This document shows positions 51,037-58,861 of a stretch of 64,000 bases of DNA, in pieces; position 1 is the stretch's first letter; every line of letters begins with the position of its first letter. The stretch is from Polyangium sp. 6x1 (GTDB taxonomy: Bacteria > Myxococcota_A > Polyangia > Polyangiales > Polyangiaceae): assembly GCF_029946515.1 (NCBI RefSeq), contig NZ_JARZHH010000031.1, positions 1 to 64,000 on the forward strand. The letters are read 5' to 3'. Made by a program: the position numbers and the translations under genes. The notes under the pieces are model-generated. The model did not search any database, was not told the origin of the DNA, and saw only the letters and a list, made by a program, of their open reading frames with translations.

Positions 51037-51864
51037 ATGAACCTCGCCGACACCCTCGCGCCGCTCGTCTCGGCCGCCTTCGCCGATCGTTCCCTCCTGA
51101 AGGATCCCGCGCACGAGCGCGCCGTCCTCGAGACGATCGACGCGCTCGATCGAGGCGCTCTGCGCGTCGCCGAGCCCATCGCCGAGGGCCAATGGGTGAC
51201 GCACGCGTGGGTGAAGCAGGCCATCCTGCTCTACTTCGCCGTGCAGAAGATGTCGGTGATGGAGGCGGGGCCGCTCGAGTTCCACGACAAGATCCCGCTG
51301 AAGCGTGGCCTCGAAGCCGCCGGCGTGCGCGTCGTGCCGCCGGGCACGGTGCGGTACGGCGCGTTCCTCGAGCCCGGCGCGATCCTGATGCCGGGCTACG
51401 TGAACATCGGCGCGCGCGTGGGCGCCGGGACGATGGTCGACACATGGGCGACCGTGGGATCGTGCGCGCAGATCGGCCGCGACTGCCACCTCGCGGGCGG
51501 CGTCGGGATCGGCGGCGTGCTCGAACCGCCGAGCGCGCAGCCGGTGATCATCGAGGACGGCGTGTTCGTCGGGTCGCGCGTGATCGTGGTCGAGGGCGTG
51601 ATCGTGGAGCGCGAGGCCGTGCTCGGCGCAGGCGTGGTGCTCACGGCGTCGACCGCGATCCTCGACGTGACGGGCTCCGAGGTCGTCGAGCACCGCGGCC
51701 GCGTCCCCGCGCGCAGCGTCGTCATCCCCGGCATGCGACCGAAGCGCTTCCCCGCAGGCGAGTTCGGCGTGCCGTGCGCGCTCATCATCGGCAAGCGCAG
51801 CGAGTCGACCGATCGCAAGGTGTCGCTGAACGCAGCGCTGCGGGATTTCGCGGTGGCGGTATGA
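51037..51864 (+). CDS. dapD: Tetrahydrodipicolinate N-succinyltransferase (DapD)
   Basis: The 275-residue enzyme adds succinyl to tetrahydrodipicolinate in lysine/diaminopimelate synthesis. A left-handed beta-helix of hexapeptide repeats (GAFLEPGAILMPGYVNIG, TMVDTWATVGSCAQIG, HLAGGVGIGGVLEP) shows the DapD active-site residues, including the GTMVDTW motif (catalytic Asp) and Glu in LEPPSAQPVIIEDG. ATG 51037 is 22 bp after the preceding gene. Coupled to dapE by ATGA. Succinylase branch is therefore present in this organism. Confidence 0.95.
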   Translation: MNLADTLAPLVSAAFADRSLLKDPAHERAVLETIDALDRGALRVAEPIAEGQWVTHAWVKQAILLYFAVQKMSVMEAGPLEFHDKIPLKRGLEAAGVRVVPPGTVRYGAFLEPGAILMPGYVNIGARVGAGTMVDTWATVGSCAQIGRDCHLAGGVGIGGVLEPPSAQPVIIEDGVFVGSRVIVVEGVIVEREAVLGAGVVLTASTAILDVTGSEVVEHRGRVPARSVVIPGMRPKRFPAGEFGVPCALIIGKRSESTDRKVSLNAALRDFAVAV

Positions 51865-52943
51865 GCGGAGTCGAAGCAAGGCTCGTCGAGACGCTCCTTT
51901 GGCTCTGCAACATTCCCTCGCCGACGGGGGAGGAGCGCCTGCTCGCCGACGCCGTCCTGGACCGCGTCTCCCGCGCGCCGCTCGCCGCGCCGCCGCGCCG
52001 TCACGGCGACTCGATCGTCGTGCCCGTCACGCGAGGCACAGGCGGTCCACGCGTCGCGCTCGCAGGGCACCTCGACGTCGTGCGCACATCACACGACGGC
52101 CCGCCGCGCGTGGAAGGCGACAACCTCTACGGCCCCGGCGCCTCGGACATGAAGTCGGGTCTCGCCCTCATGCTCGATCTGCTGGAGCACGGCGCGCGCG
52201 AGATCGCAGGAACCGATCTGACGTTGATCTTCTACGCCCGCGAAGAAGGCCCGTACGCCGACAACGAGCTCGGCCGCGTGCTCGCAGACGATCCCGAGGC
52301 GACAGCCGTGGATCTCGCCGTCTGCATGGAGCCCTCGGACAACAAGCTCAGCCTCGGCGCATCAGGCTCGATCCACGCGCGCCTGACGTTCGAAGGCCGC
52401 ACCGCGCACAGCGCGAGGCCATGGCAAGGCGAAAACGCCATCCACAAAGCCGGCCCGTTCCTCACCGAGCTCGGCGCGCGCGAGCCACGCACGTCGATCC
52501 TCGACGGCCTCGTCTACCGCACGGTCACATCCGTGACCATCGCCGAGGGCGGTCGCGGCCGGAACGTCGTGCCCGACGCATTCACGCTCAACGTGAACCA
52601 CCGCTTCTCCCCCGACACATCACTCGCCGAGGCACAACGCGAGATCGAGGCACTCGTCGCAAGCCGCGCAAAGATCGAGTGGACCGATCTCTCCCCCTCC
52701 GCACCGCCACACGCCTCCCACCCACTCGTGCTCGCACTAAAGGAAGCAGGCGTGGCCGGCGTGGAAGCAAAGCAAGCATGGACCGACGTCGCACGCTTCG
52801 CCGCCCTCGGCGTGCCCGCCGTGAACTGGGGCCCAGGCGAGAACGCACAAGCCCACCAACGCAACGAGTGGACGTCGATCCCAAAGCTCGTCGAAGGACG
52901 CGCGATCCTCAGCCGGTACTTCGAGGCAATCGGTCGGCGGTAG
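51861..52943 (+). CDS. dapE: Succinyl-diaminopimelate desuccinylase (DapE)
   Basis: The 360-residue M20 metallopeptidase-type enzyme releases succinate from N-succinyl-LL-diaminopimelate, two steps after DapD. Metal-site motifs: VALAGHLDVVR (His, Asp), NLYGPGASDMKSGLALM (Asp), IFYAREEGPYADNELG (Glu pair), and ASGSIHARLTFEGRTAHSAR of the lid domain (His), with NAQAHQRNEWTSI near the C-terminus. The ATG overlaps the dapD stop (ATGA). Codon use late in the gene drops slightly in G+C but no break is seen. Confidence 0.92.
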   Translation: MSGVEARLVETLLWLCNIPSPTGEERLLADAVLDRVSRAPLAAPPRRHGDSIVVPVTRGTGGPRVALAGHLDVVRTSHDGPPRVEGDNLYGPGASDMKSGLALMLDLLEHGAREIAGTDLTLIFYAREEGPYADNELGRVLADDPEATAVDLAVCMEPSDNKLSLGASGSIHARLTFEGRTAHSARPWQGENAIHKAGPFLTELGAREPRTSILDGLVYRTVTSVTIAEGGRGRNVVPDAFTLNVNHRFSPDTSLAEAQREIEALVASRAKIEWTDLSPSAPPHASHPLVLALKEAGVAGVEAKQAWTDVARFAALGVPAVNWGPGENAQAHQRNEWTSIPKLVEGRAILSRYFEAIGRR

Positions 52944-53002
52944 CCCGGGAGGCGTCGCGCCGGGGCGCTGCCCCGGACCCCGCGGGGGCTATCCGCCCCT
53001 CG

Positions 53003-53300
53003 ACCCGGACCAGGGCCAGCCCTGGACCTCTGGGCATCGACTGCGCGAAGCGCAGTCGATGCGGGGAAAGTTTTTAAGCTGTCCGCCCCCTCTTTGCAGA
53101 GCCAGCCCTGGACCTTTGGGGGACGAACTGCGCGATGCGCAGTTCGTCCCACAGGCCGGTGGGACCGCGTTGCCGGCTGAACCAGCAGCGCTGCTGTCTT
53201 GGTTGGCAGGGTCGCTCGTGGTCTTGACCCTGGCCCGTTCGATGAACTGCGCATCGCGCAGTTCATCGACCCCGAGTCCAGCGCTTGCGCTGGTCCGGGT
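53003..53300. repeat. Hairpin cassette, copy 1 (about 298 bp)
   Basis: Bounded by ACCCGGACCAG (53003) and its reverse complement (53290-53300). It contains three perfect hairpins with 3-nt loops: CATCGACTGCGC-GAA (53035-53061), GGGACGAACTGCGC-GAT (53120-53150), TCGATGAACTGCGC-ATC (53239-53269), and CAGCAGCGCTGCTG with no loop. The first 67 bp are identical to 58521-58587. Lies in the convergent gap between dapE and apt; no gene. The flanks 52944-53002 hold smaller GC hairpins. Confidence 0.8.
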
Positions 53301-53345
53301 CCAGGGGTGGACAACCCCTGGTCGGGTCCGGGGTGAAACCCCGGC
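53291..53345. repeat. 55-bp segment inverted relative to 58476-58530
   Basis: Reverse complement of 58476-58530 with one mismatch; consists of nested GC hairpins (CAGGGG-TGGACAA-CCCCTG and GGGG-TGAAA-CCCC). It may be the outer part of the same cassette family in opposite orientation. Confidence 0.75.
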
Positions 53346-53358
53346 GCGGCGGCATGTA

Positions 53359-53937
53359 TCAGCCGCCGACGTGCACGAGCGAGTACACGGCTGGCTGCGC
53401 GTTCTCGCTGTCGAGCCGCGATCGGCCTGCGAGGAAATCGAGCTCCACGACGAATGCGAAGGCTGCGACGGTCCCGCCTTGCCTGCGTGCGAGCTCGGCT
53501 GCTGCGCTTGCTGTGCCGCCTGTGGCGAGCACGTCGTCGATCACGAGCACGCGTGCGCCTTTCGGGATCGAGTCGACGTGCATCTCGAGCTCGGCCTCGC
53601 CGTATTCGAGCGCGTATGTCAGCCGATCCGTCTTCCAGGGCAGCTTGCCGAGCTTGCGCACGGGGACGAAGCCCGCGTTGAGGCGCGTCGCCACGGCGCC
53701 GCCGAAGATGAATCCACGCGACTCGATGCCTACGACGACGTCGATGCGCTCGCCGATGAACCGCTCTGCCAGCAGATCGATCGTGATGTGCAGCGCCCGC
53801 GCGTCTGCGAGCAGCGGCGTGATGTCCTTGAACAGGATGCCCGGCTTCGGGAAGTCGGGCACGTCCCGCAGCTTTGATTGCAGGTACGCGAGCGCATGCG
53901 CCCCGGGCAGCTTGTCGGGATCGAACGTGGTCGTCAT
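53359..53937 (-). CDS. apt: Adenine phosphoribosyltransferase
   Basis: The 192-residue enzyme makes AMP from adenine and PRPP. Motifs: LRDVPDFPKPGILFKDITPL at the N-terminus, DVVVGIESRGFIFGGAVA, VPVRKLGKLPW, and PRPP loop VLVIDDVLATGGTASAA. ATG 53937 (MTTTFDPDKLPGAHALA) gives about 15 residues before the conserved region; the frame stays open to 54846 over surE. Third gene of the operon ALDH-surE-apt, 11 bp after surE. Its stop is 14 bp from the hairpin repeat region. Confidence 0.94.
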   Translation of the reverse strand: MTTTFDPDKLPGAHALAYLQSKLRDVPDFPKPGILFKDITPLLADARALHITIDLLAERFIGERIDVVVGIESRGFIFGGAVATRLNAGFVPVRKLGKLPWKTDRLTYALEYGEAELEMHVDSIPKGARVLVIDDVLATGGTASAAAELARRQGGTVAAFAFVVELDFLAGRSRLDSENAQPAVYSLVHVGG

Positions 53938-53948
53938 CGCGGAGAAGA

Positions 53949-54743
53949 CTAGCCTTCGCGTTCGCCGAGTGAAACGGCCGCGCATGTTGCCACGCAGAGG
54001 TCGTGGTGCCCTGGCGACGTGAGATCCTGCATGAGCGGCGTCACGCCCACTGCGCCTTCGTCGAAGGCCTCGGTGTCCGAGCCGTGCACGTGATCGTGGC
54101 GCACGCCGCCGCCGCCGATCCACAGGTACTCTTGCCCGCGCGGATCCTCCCGGAAGATCACGCTCTCCGTGTAGAGCCGCGCGCCGAGCTTCGTGGGACG
54201 AACGGGCCACGCGCTGCCTGGCGGCACGTTCACGTTGAAGAGCGGCGCGCGTGCGGTGGGCGCGCGCTGGAAGGCTGCGAGCGTCTCCATTGCGATCCGC
54301 GCGCCGATCGCGGCGGCTGCGGCGCGATCCGCCTTCCCGTCGGCCGACACCGCGACGGCTGGCACCCCGCGCATCGCCGCTTCGCGCGCGGCTGCGACCG
54401 TGCCCGAGTAGAACACGTCCACGCCGAGGTTCAGCCCATGGTTCATCCCCGACACCACGAGATCGGGCCTGCGCGGCAGCACTCGACTGTTCGAGTGCAT
54501 TGCCACGTAGACGCAGTCGGCCGGTGTCCCGTCGATGGCGAACACGCCCTCCGAGACGGTTCGAAGCCGGAGCGGCCGGTGCAGGCTGAGCGAGTGGCTC
54601 GTGGCGCTCTGGTTCACCTCGGGCGCGCACACGATCACGCGGCCGTACCGGGCGAGCTCCTGCTGCATCGCGCGCAGGTTCTCCGCGGCGTAGCCGTCGT
54701 CGTTCGAGAGCAGGATCAGCGGGCGAGAGTCCTCCACGGTCAT
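53949..54743 (-). CDS. surE: Survival protein SurE (5'-nucleotidase)
   Basis: The 264-residue SurE has LLSNDDGYAAENLRAM at the N-terminus (metal Asp-Asp), CAPEVNQSATSHSL (Asn, Ser), GTPADCVYVA and LVVSGMNHGLNLGVDVFYSG (metal Asn), all family hallmarks. It dephosphorylates nucleoside monophosphates and short polyphosphates; polyphosphate activity could matter beside the Pho genes, but that is inference. ATG 54743 overlaps the aldehyde dehydrogenase stop (ATGA). Followed by apt, giving two nucleotide-salvage enzymes together. Confidence 0.94.
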   Translation of the reverse strand: MTVEDSRPLILLSNDDGYAAENLRAMQQELARYGRVIVCAPEVNQSATSHSLSLHRPLRLRTVSEGVFAIDGTPADCVYVAMHSNSRVLPRRPDLVVSGMNHGLNLGVDVFYSGTVAAAREAAMRGVPAVAVSADGKADRAAAAAIGARIAMETLAAFQRAPTARAPLFNVNVPPGSAWPVRPTKLGARLYTESVIFREDPRGQEYLWIGGGGVRHDHVHGSDTEAFDEGAVGVTPLMQDLTSPGHHDLCVATCAAVSLGEREG

Positions 54744-56365
54744 CCTCCGAGCAGGCGCTTCGGCAGCGCGGCGACGAGCTCGAAGGCCGCGGCGATGCGG
54801 CCGAACAAACCCGCCCCACCCCGGACGCGCGCCATCGCGAAGGCAATCTTGCGCAGCACGGGGGTGTATGGGTACCACCAGAGCTCGCGTGCGGCCTTGT
54901 TGCGGTCCTCGAGGACGAACTGCGGGCGCGTCAGTTCGCCCAGGGCGTGCGGGCTGTTCGTGATGCCGTACCCGCTCTCGCCCGTGCCCGTCCAGGGCGC
55001 CGCGGCCACGGCTGCCGTGAAGCCGTGGTTGTTGATCGTCACGACGCCCGTCTTGAGGCGCCGCGCGAGCTCGTGCGCCGCGCCCACGCGCCGCGTCCAC
55101 AAGCTCGTCGTCAGACCGAACGTCGACGCGTTCACCCGCGTGATCGCGTCCTCTGCGCCGTCGACGAGCACGATCGGCAGGATTGGCCCGAACGTCTCTT
55201 CCCGCAGCAGTGGCGTGTCCTCGCGGTCGAGCTTCACGACCGTCGGCGCGAACGCGAGCGATCCTGCCTCGGGCGCGCCGCCTGCGAGCACCTCGGCCCC
55301 GGCGGCCTCGGCCTCCGCGAGGTGACGCCGCACGATGTCGCACTGCCGCGACGTCGTCAGCACCGCCGTATCGCGGCCCGGCTGGAGCGCTTTCGTCAGC
55401 TCCACGATGCGCGGCACGATCTTGTCCGCGATCTTCCGATCCACGTACACGCGCTCGATCGACGCGCAGTTCTGCCCGGCGTTCGTGAACGCGCCCCACA
55501 CGATGCCGTTCGCCGCCCGCTCGACCTGCGCGTCGGCGAGCACGATGGCCGCGTCCTTCCCGCCGAGCTCGAGCGAGCATGGGATCAGCCGCTCCGCGCA
55601 GCGCACGGCCACGCGCCTCCCTGTCGCCACGCTGCCCGTGAAGACCACGATGTCCGCCTCGTCGACGACCGCCGCGCCCACGTCCCCGCCGCCTTGCACG
55701 AGCGCGAGCAGGCCCTCCGGCAAGAGCCCCTCGAACAGCGACGCCACGAGCGCGCCGGCCCGCGGCGTGATCTCGCTCGGCTTGAACAGCACCGCGTTGC
55801 CCGCGAGGAGCGCCGGCACGATCGTCCGCAGCGGGATCGCCACCGGGTAGTTCCACGGCGTCACGAGCCCGACGAGCCCGCGCGGCGCCTTGTGGATCCG
55901 GCCGATCTTGCCGGGATACGAGAGCGGATCGAGCTCGACCGTCGTGCCTTCGAGCAGCTCCTCGATCGCGTCGGTCCAGTACTCGACGAGGTCCGCGTTC
56001 GGCAACACCTCGGCGAGCGCGGCCTCCTCGATGGGCTTGCCGCACTCGCGGTGCACGAGGTCCGCGATCTCCTCGGCGCGCGCGAGGATCCGCTTCTTCA
56101 CGGGCGCGATCACGCTCGCCCGCTCGCGCGCCGTCTTCGCGGCCCACGCCGTTTGCGCCTCACGCGCCTTGCGCGCGAGGACCGGGACCTCGCTCGGCGA
56201 CGTCGCCGTCACGGCCGGCAGCGCGGATCCATCGAGCGGGCTCCGCGTGGGGAAGGGGCCGCTCGCCGCTTCCGTCGCTCGCGGCGCGCTCGCCTCGTTC
56301 GTCACGTTCGCCTCCGGGGCGTCCGTCACCGCCTCGGCCGCTTGCCCATCTTGCTGCAGGTCCAT
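54740..56365 (-). CDS. Aldehyde dehydrogenase family protein
   Basis: The 541-residue NAD(P)-dependent dehydrogenase has PWNYPVAIPLRTIVPALLAG, VLFKPSEITP, VVFTGSVATGRRVA, SLELGGKDAAIV (Glu) and TNAGQNCASIERVYVDR (nucleophile Cys), with EETFGPILPIV near the C-terminus. The first 40 residues are an unusual acidic, Ala-rich extension (MDLQQDGQAAEAVTDAPEAN). The C-terminus has a further helical extension of about 40 residues, possibly membrane-associated (GLFGRIAAAFELVAALPKRL). It resembles CoA-independent aliphatic aldehyde dehydrogenases of long-chain metabolism, but substrate is not certain. Coupled to surE. Confidence 0.88.
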   Translation of the reverse strand: MDLQQDGQAAEAVTDAPEANVTNEASAPRATEAASGPFPTRSPLDGSALPAVTATSPSEVPVLARKAREAQTAWAAKTARERASVIAPVKKRILARAEEIADLVHRECGKPIEEAALAEVLPNADLVEYWTDAIEELLEGTTVELDPLSYPGKIGRIHKAPRGLVGLVTPWNYPVAIPLRTIVPALLAGNAVLFKPSEITPRAGALVASLFEGLLPEGLLALVQGGGDVGAAVVDEADIVVFTGSVATGRRVAVRCAERLIPCSLELGGKDAAIVLADAQVERAANGIVWGAFTNAGQNCASIERVYVDRKIADKIVPRIVELTKALQPGRDTAVLTTSRQCDIVRRHLAEAEAAGAEVLAGGAPEAGSLAFAPTVVKLDREDTPLLREETFGPILPIVLVDGAEDAITRVNASTFGLTTSLWTRRVGAAHELARRLKTGVVTINNHGFTAAVAAAPWTGTGESGYGITNSPHALGELTRPQFVLEDRNKAARELWWYPYTPVLRKIAFAMARVRGGAGLFGRIAAAFELVAALPKRLLGG

Positions 56366-56422
56366 GCGGCGCGGAGCCTACCATTCCATCTGCGGCTCCG
56401 CGCCACCCGCGTTCGAAACGAA

Positions 56423-56453
56423 GAAGCCCCGAGGCGCTTGGCCTCGAGGCTTC
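56423..56453 (-). terminator. Hairpin terminator after the low-complexity membrane protein gene
   Basis: GAAGCC and CGAGGC, interrupted by one unpaired C, pair with GCCTCG and GGCTTC around the loop GCTTG. There is no long T tract. The position is 35 bp beyond the stop of the 56489 gene and before the dehydrogenase start at 56365. Confidence 0.6.
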
Positions 56454-56488
56454 CTCAACGTGGCACCGCTCGCGCGGTAGCCTTCACT

Positions 56489-58390
56489 TCACGGCACGTT
56501 GATGGTGACGGTGTTCGCCTTCTGGCAGTTGATCACGGCCGACTGACCCGGCGTGAGCCACTTGGCCTTCGTCGGGTTCGTCTCGCCGGGCTCGGCGAGG
56601 CGGACGAACTTCGGACCGCAATCGACCTCGAGCGGCTCGCCCGTGTTGCCGACCAGCTTGCCGGTCAAGAACACGAGCGCTTGCTTGTTCGAGGCCACGG
56701 TCAGGACGCCACGCGTCGCCGGCAGCGTCGCCGGATCCTTCGCCGGCGGCGCCTCCGCGGTCGGCGCAGCGCTCGCCGCGGGACCGGCCGAAGCGCTGCC
56801 CGCGGGCGCGGCTGACGCGCTCCCGGGCGGAGCGGCCACGGCGCTGTCCGAGGGCGCCGGCGCCGTCCCCGCGGTGTCCGTGGTCGTGGGTGCAGTCTGC
56901 GCCGTCTCCGTGGGCGTGGGCGTCGGCGGAGGCGTCACGGTGCTGCCCGTGTTTCCGGGCTGCGTCCCGCCGGGCAGGCCGCCGATCCAGCCCTTCTGCA
57001 TCGCGACGAACACACCCGCGCCGATGAGCAAGAGCGCCGCGGCGACGAGCAGCCACCCGGGCAAACCCTTCTTCGGCTCCTGGACCGGCTTCGTCTCTTC
57101 CGGCTCCTTCGCCACGACGACCGGCTTCTTCTCCACCGGCGGCTTCTTCTCCACCGGCGGCTTCGTCTCGGCGACGGGCTTCTTCTCGACCTCGGGCTTC
57201 TTCGTCGGCAAAGGCGGCTTCGCGACCGGCTTCTTCTCCGACTCCGGCTTCGGCTCGAGCTCCGCAGCGCCGAGCTCGATCGAGGCCTCCTCCGGCTCGG
57301 GCTTCTTCGCCGGCTCGGGCTTCTTCTCGGACGCGGCAGCCTCGAGCTCGATGGCCTCGGGCTCGGGCTTCGTCTCGAGGACAGGCTTCTTCTCGGACGC
57401 GGGCTTCTTCTCGGGCTCGGCAGCCTCGAGCTCGATGGCAGCCTCGGGCTCGGGCTTCGTCTCGAGGACAGGCTTCTTCTCGGACTCGGGCTTCTTCTCC
57501 GGCTCGGCCGACTTCGCGAGGGCGGCAGCGAGCGCGGCGCTCGGCTTGGACGTCGAGGCAGGCTCGAACAGCTTCGTCGGCTCGGCGTCGTCGCCGTCCT
57601 CGACGATCGCCGAGGGCAAACCCGTGCTCGTCGTTTCCGGCTTCTTCGGCTCGGTCCCGATGAGGGCCTCGATCTGCTCGGGCGCCAGGGCGAGCGGCGC
57701 GGTGATCGCATCCGAATCCTGGAGCGGCGGCGGACGCGAGTCGCCAGCCTCTTCGCCATCGCCAACGCCAGGCAGCGTCCTCTTGAGCTCCTCGACCGGC
57801 TTCGCGGCCGGCTTCGTCGCAACAGGCGTCGTCGCAGCAGGCGTCGTGAGCTTCGGCAGCGCAGCCGGCTTCGTGGCAGCCGGCGTCGCGGCAGGCGTCG
57901 CAGCCGGCTTCGCGCCCGTGGTGACGGGCGTGATGGGCTTCGGGCCGGGCACGGCCGCAGGTTTGGCGGCGGTGGGCGCGACAGCCGCGGGCTTGGCAGC
58001 CGTGGTGACGGGCGTGATGGGCTTCGGACCCGGCACCGCCGCAGGCTTGGCAGCCGCAGCGGCAGGCGTGGGTTTGGCCGGAGCAGCCGGCGGCGTCTTC
58101 GGCGTGCCCTCCTTGAGGCCAGGCAGCGGAGCCGCGATGGCCACAGCCTTCGGAGGCGGCGCATCTTTCCCGGGCGCCTCGTCCCAGAGGTCCTCGCTGA
58201 AGTCGGGCTTCTTGGTGACGATGGGCGTCGCCGCCTCAGCGATCGTGGGGATCGGAGCGCCGACCACGTCGTCCCCAGGCGTCACCGCCAGCGAGCCAAT
58301 CCCAGCCCGCTCGGGCCGAGGCAACGCGGCGTTCTTCTGGACCTTGTCGAGGAGCGCTTCCAGCGCCGCGATTCGTTGTTCGACGTTCAC
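56489..58390 (-). CDS. Low-complexity membrane protein, Pro/Ala/Lys/Glu-rich
   Basis: The 633-residue protein has an N-terminal short helix (MNVEQRIAALEALLDKVQ) and about 450 residues of repeats rich in KPxA, KPVLETKPEPE and SEKKP (about 265-430, with imperfect copies), then one membrane segment (LPGWLLVAAALLLIGAGVFV, about 445-465). A Pro/Thr/Ala linker leads to a small C-terminal beta domain of about 70 residues with RGVLTVASNKQALVFLTGKL and VDCGPKFVRLAEPG, like a PEGA/TonB-box domain. It probably spans the periplasm with the basic/acidic repeats on the cytoplasmic side. Function unknown. Upstream hairpin repeats start 86 bp away. Confidence 0.7.
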   Translation of the reverse strand: MNVEQRIAALEALLDKVQKNAALPRPERAGIGSLAVTPGDDVVGAPIPTIAEAATPIVTKKPDFSEDLWDEAPGKDAPPPKAVAIAAPLPGLKEGTPKTPPAAPAKPTPAAAAAKPAAVPGPKPITPVTTAAKPAAVAPTAAKPAAVPGPKPITPVTTGAKPAATPAATPAATKPAALPKLTTPAATTPVATKPAAKPVEELKRTLPGVGDGEEAGDSRPPPLQDSDAITAPLALAPEQIEALIGTEPKKPETTSTGLPSAIVEDGDDAEPTKLFEPASTSKPSAALAAALAKSAEPEKKPESEKKPVLETKPEPEAAIELEAAEPEKKPASEKKPVLETKPEPEAIELEAAASEKKPEPAKKPEPEEASIELGAAELEPKPESEKKPVAKPPLPTKKPEVEKKPVAETKPPVEKKPPVEKKPVVVAKEPEETKPVQEPKKGLPGWLLVAAALLLIGAGVFVAMQKGWIGGLPGGTQPGNTGSTVTPPPTPTPTETAQTAPTTTDTAGTAPAPSDSAVAAPPGSASAAPAGSASAGPAASAAPTAEAPPAKDPATLPATRGVLTVASNKQALVFLTGKLVGNTGEPLEVDCGPKFVRLAEPGETNPTKAKWLTPGQSAVINCQKANTVTINVP

Positions 58391-58475
58391 GCCTCGGGAG
58401 TCTACCCAATCGCGCGGCTCCTGACGAGGATCCTACGGGATGCGCAAGAAACTTGCGTCGACGGGGCGGCGCCTC

Positions 58476-58530
58476 GCCGGGGTTTCACCCCGGGCCCGAC
58501 CAGGGGTTGTCCACCCCTGGACCCGGACCA
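58476..58530. repeat. 55-bp segment, inverted copy of 53291-53345
   Basis: Nested hairpins GGGG-TTTCA-CCCC and CAGGGG-TTGTCCA-CCCCTG; one mismatch to the partner. It joins directly onto the left end of hairpin cassette 2. Confidence 0.75.
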
Positions 58531-58803
58531 GGGCCAGCCCTGGACCTCTGGGCATCGACTGCGCGAAGCGCAGTCGATGCGGGGAAATTTTTTGTAGGTG
58601 TCCGCCCCGTTTGCAGGGCCAGCCCTGAACGAGGGGCGACAGCGCGCGATGCGCGCTGTCGACAGGGAAAAAGGTGCCAGTTGGTGGGGCAGCGCTGCCG
58701 TCTTGGTTGGCAACGTGGTTGCTGGTCTTGCCACGGGCCCGTCGGAGAAACCGCGCATTGCGCGGTTTCTCCGCTTTCGGTCCAGGCCGCGCTTGGTCCG
58801 GGG
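58521..58803. repeat. Hairpin cassette, copy 2 (about 283 bp)
   Basis: Left end ACCCGGACCAG (58521); right end TTGGTCCGGGG (58793-58803), degenerate. Hairpins: CATCGACTGCGC-GAA (58553-58579), CGACAGCGCGC-GAT (58637-58661), CGGAGAAACCGCGC-ATT (58743-58773) and GGCAGCGCTGCC. Stems 2-4 differ from copy 1 yet stay perfectly paired. Lies between genes 56489 and 58862, followed by GGGGGCGGACAGCCCCC and GGGGCGAAGCCCC. No gene seen. Confidence 0.8.
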
Positions 58804-58861
58804 TGAAGGGGGCGGACAGCCCCCTTCTGGGGTTTGGGGCGAAGCCCCAATCACTCCCGCA

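Noticed and set aside
53059-54022. Plus-strand frames over apt
   Set aside because: Antisense to a clear adenine phosphoribosyltransferase.
58441-58850. Several frames in the hairpin cassette
   Set aside because: They traverse perfect palindromes with no conserved protein features; overlapping frames on both strands.
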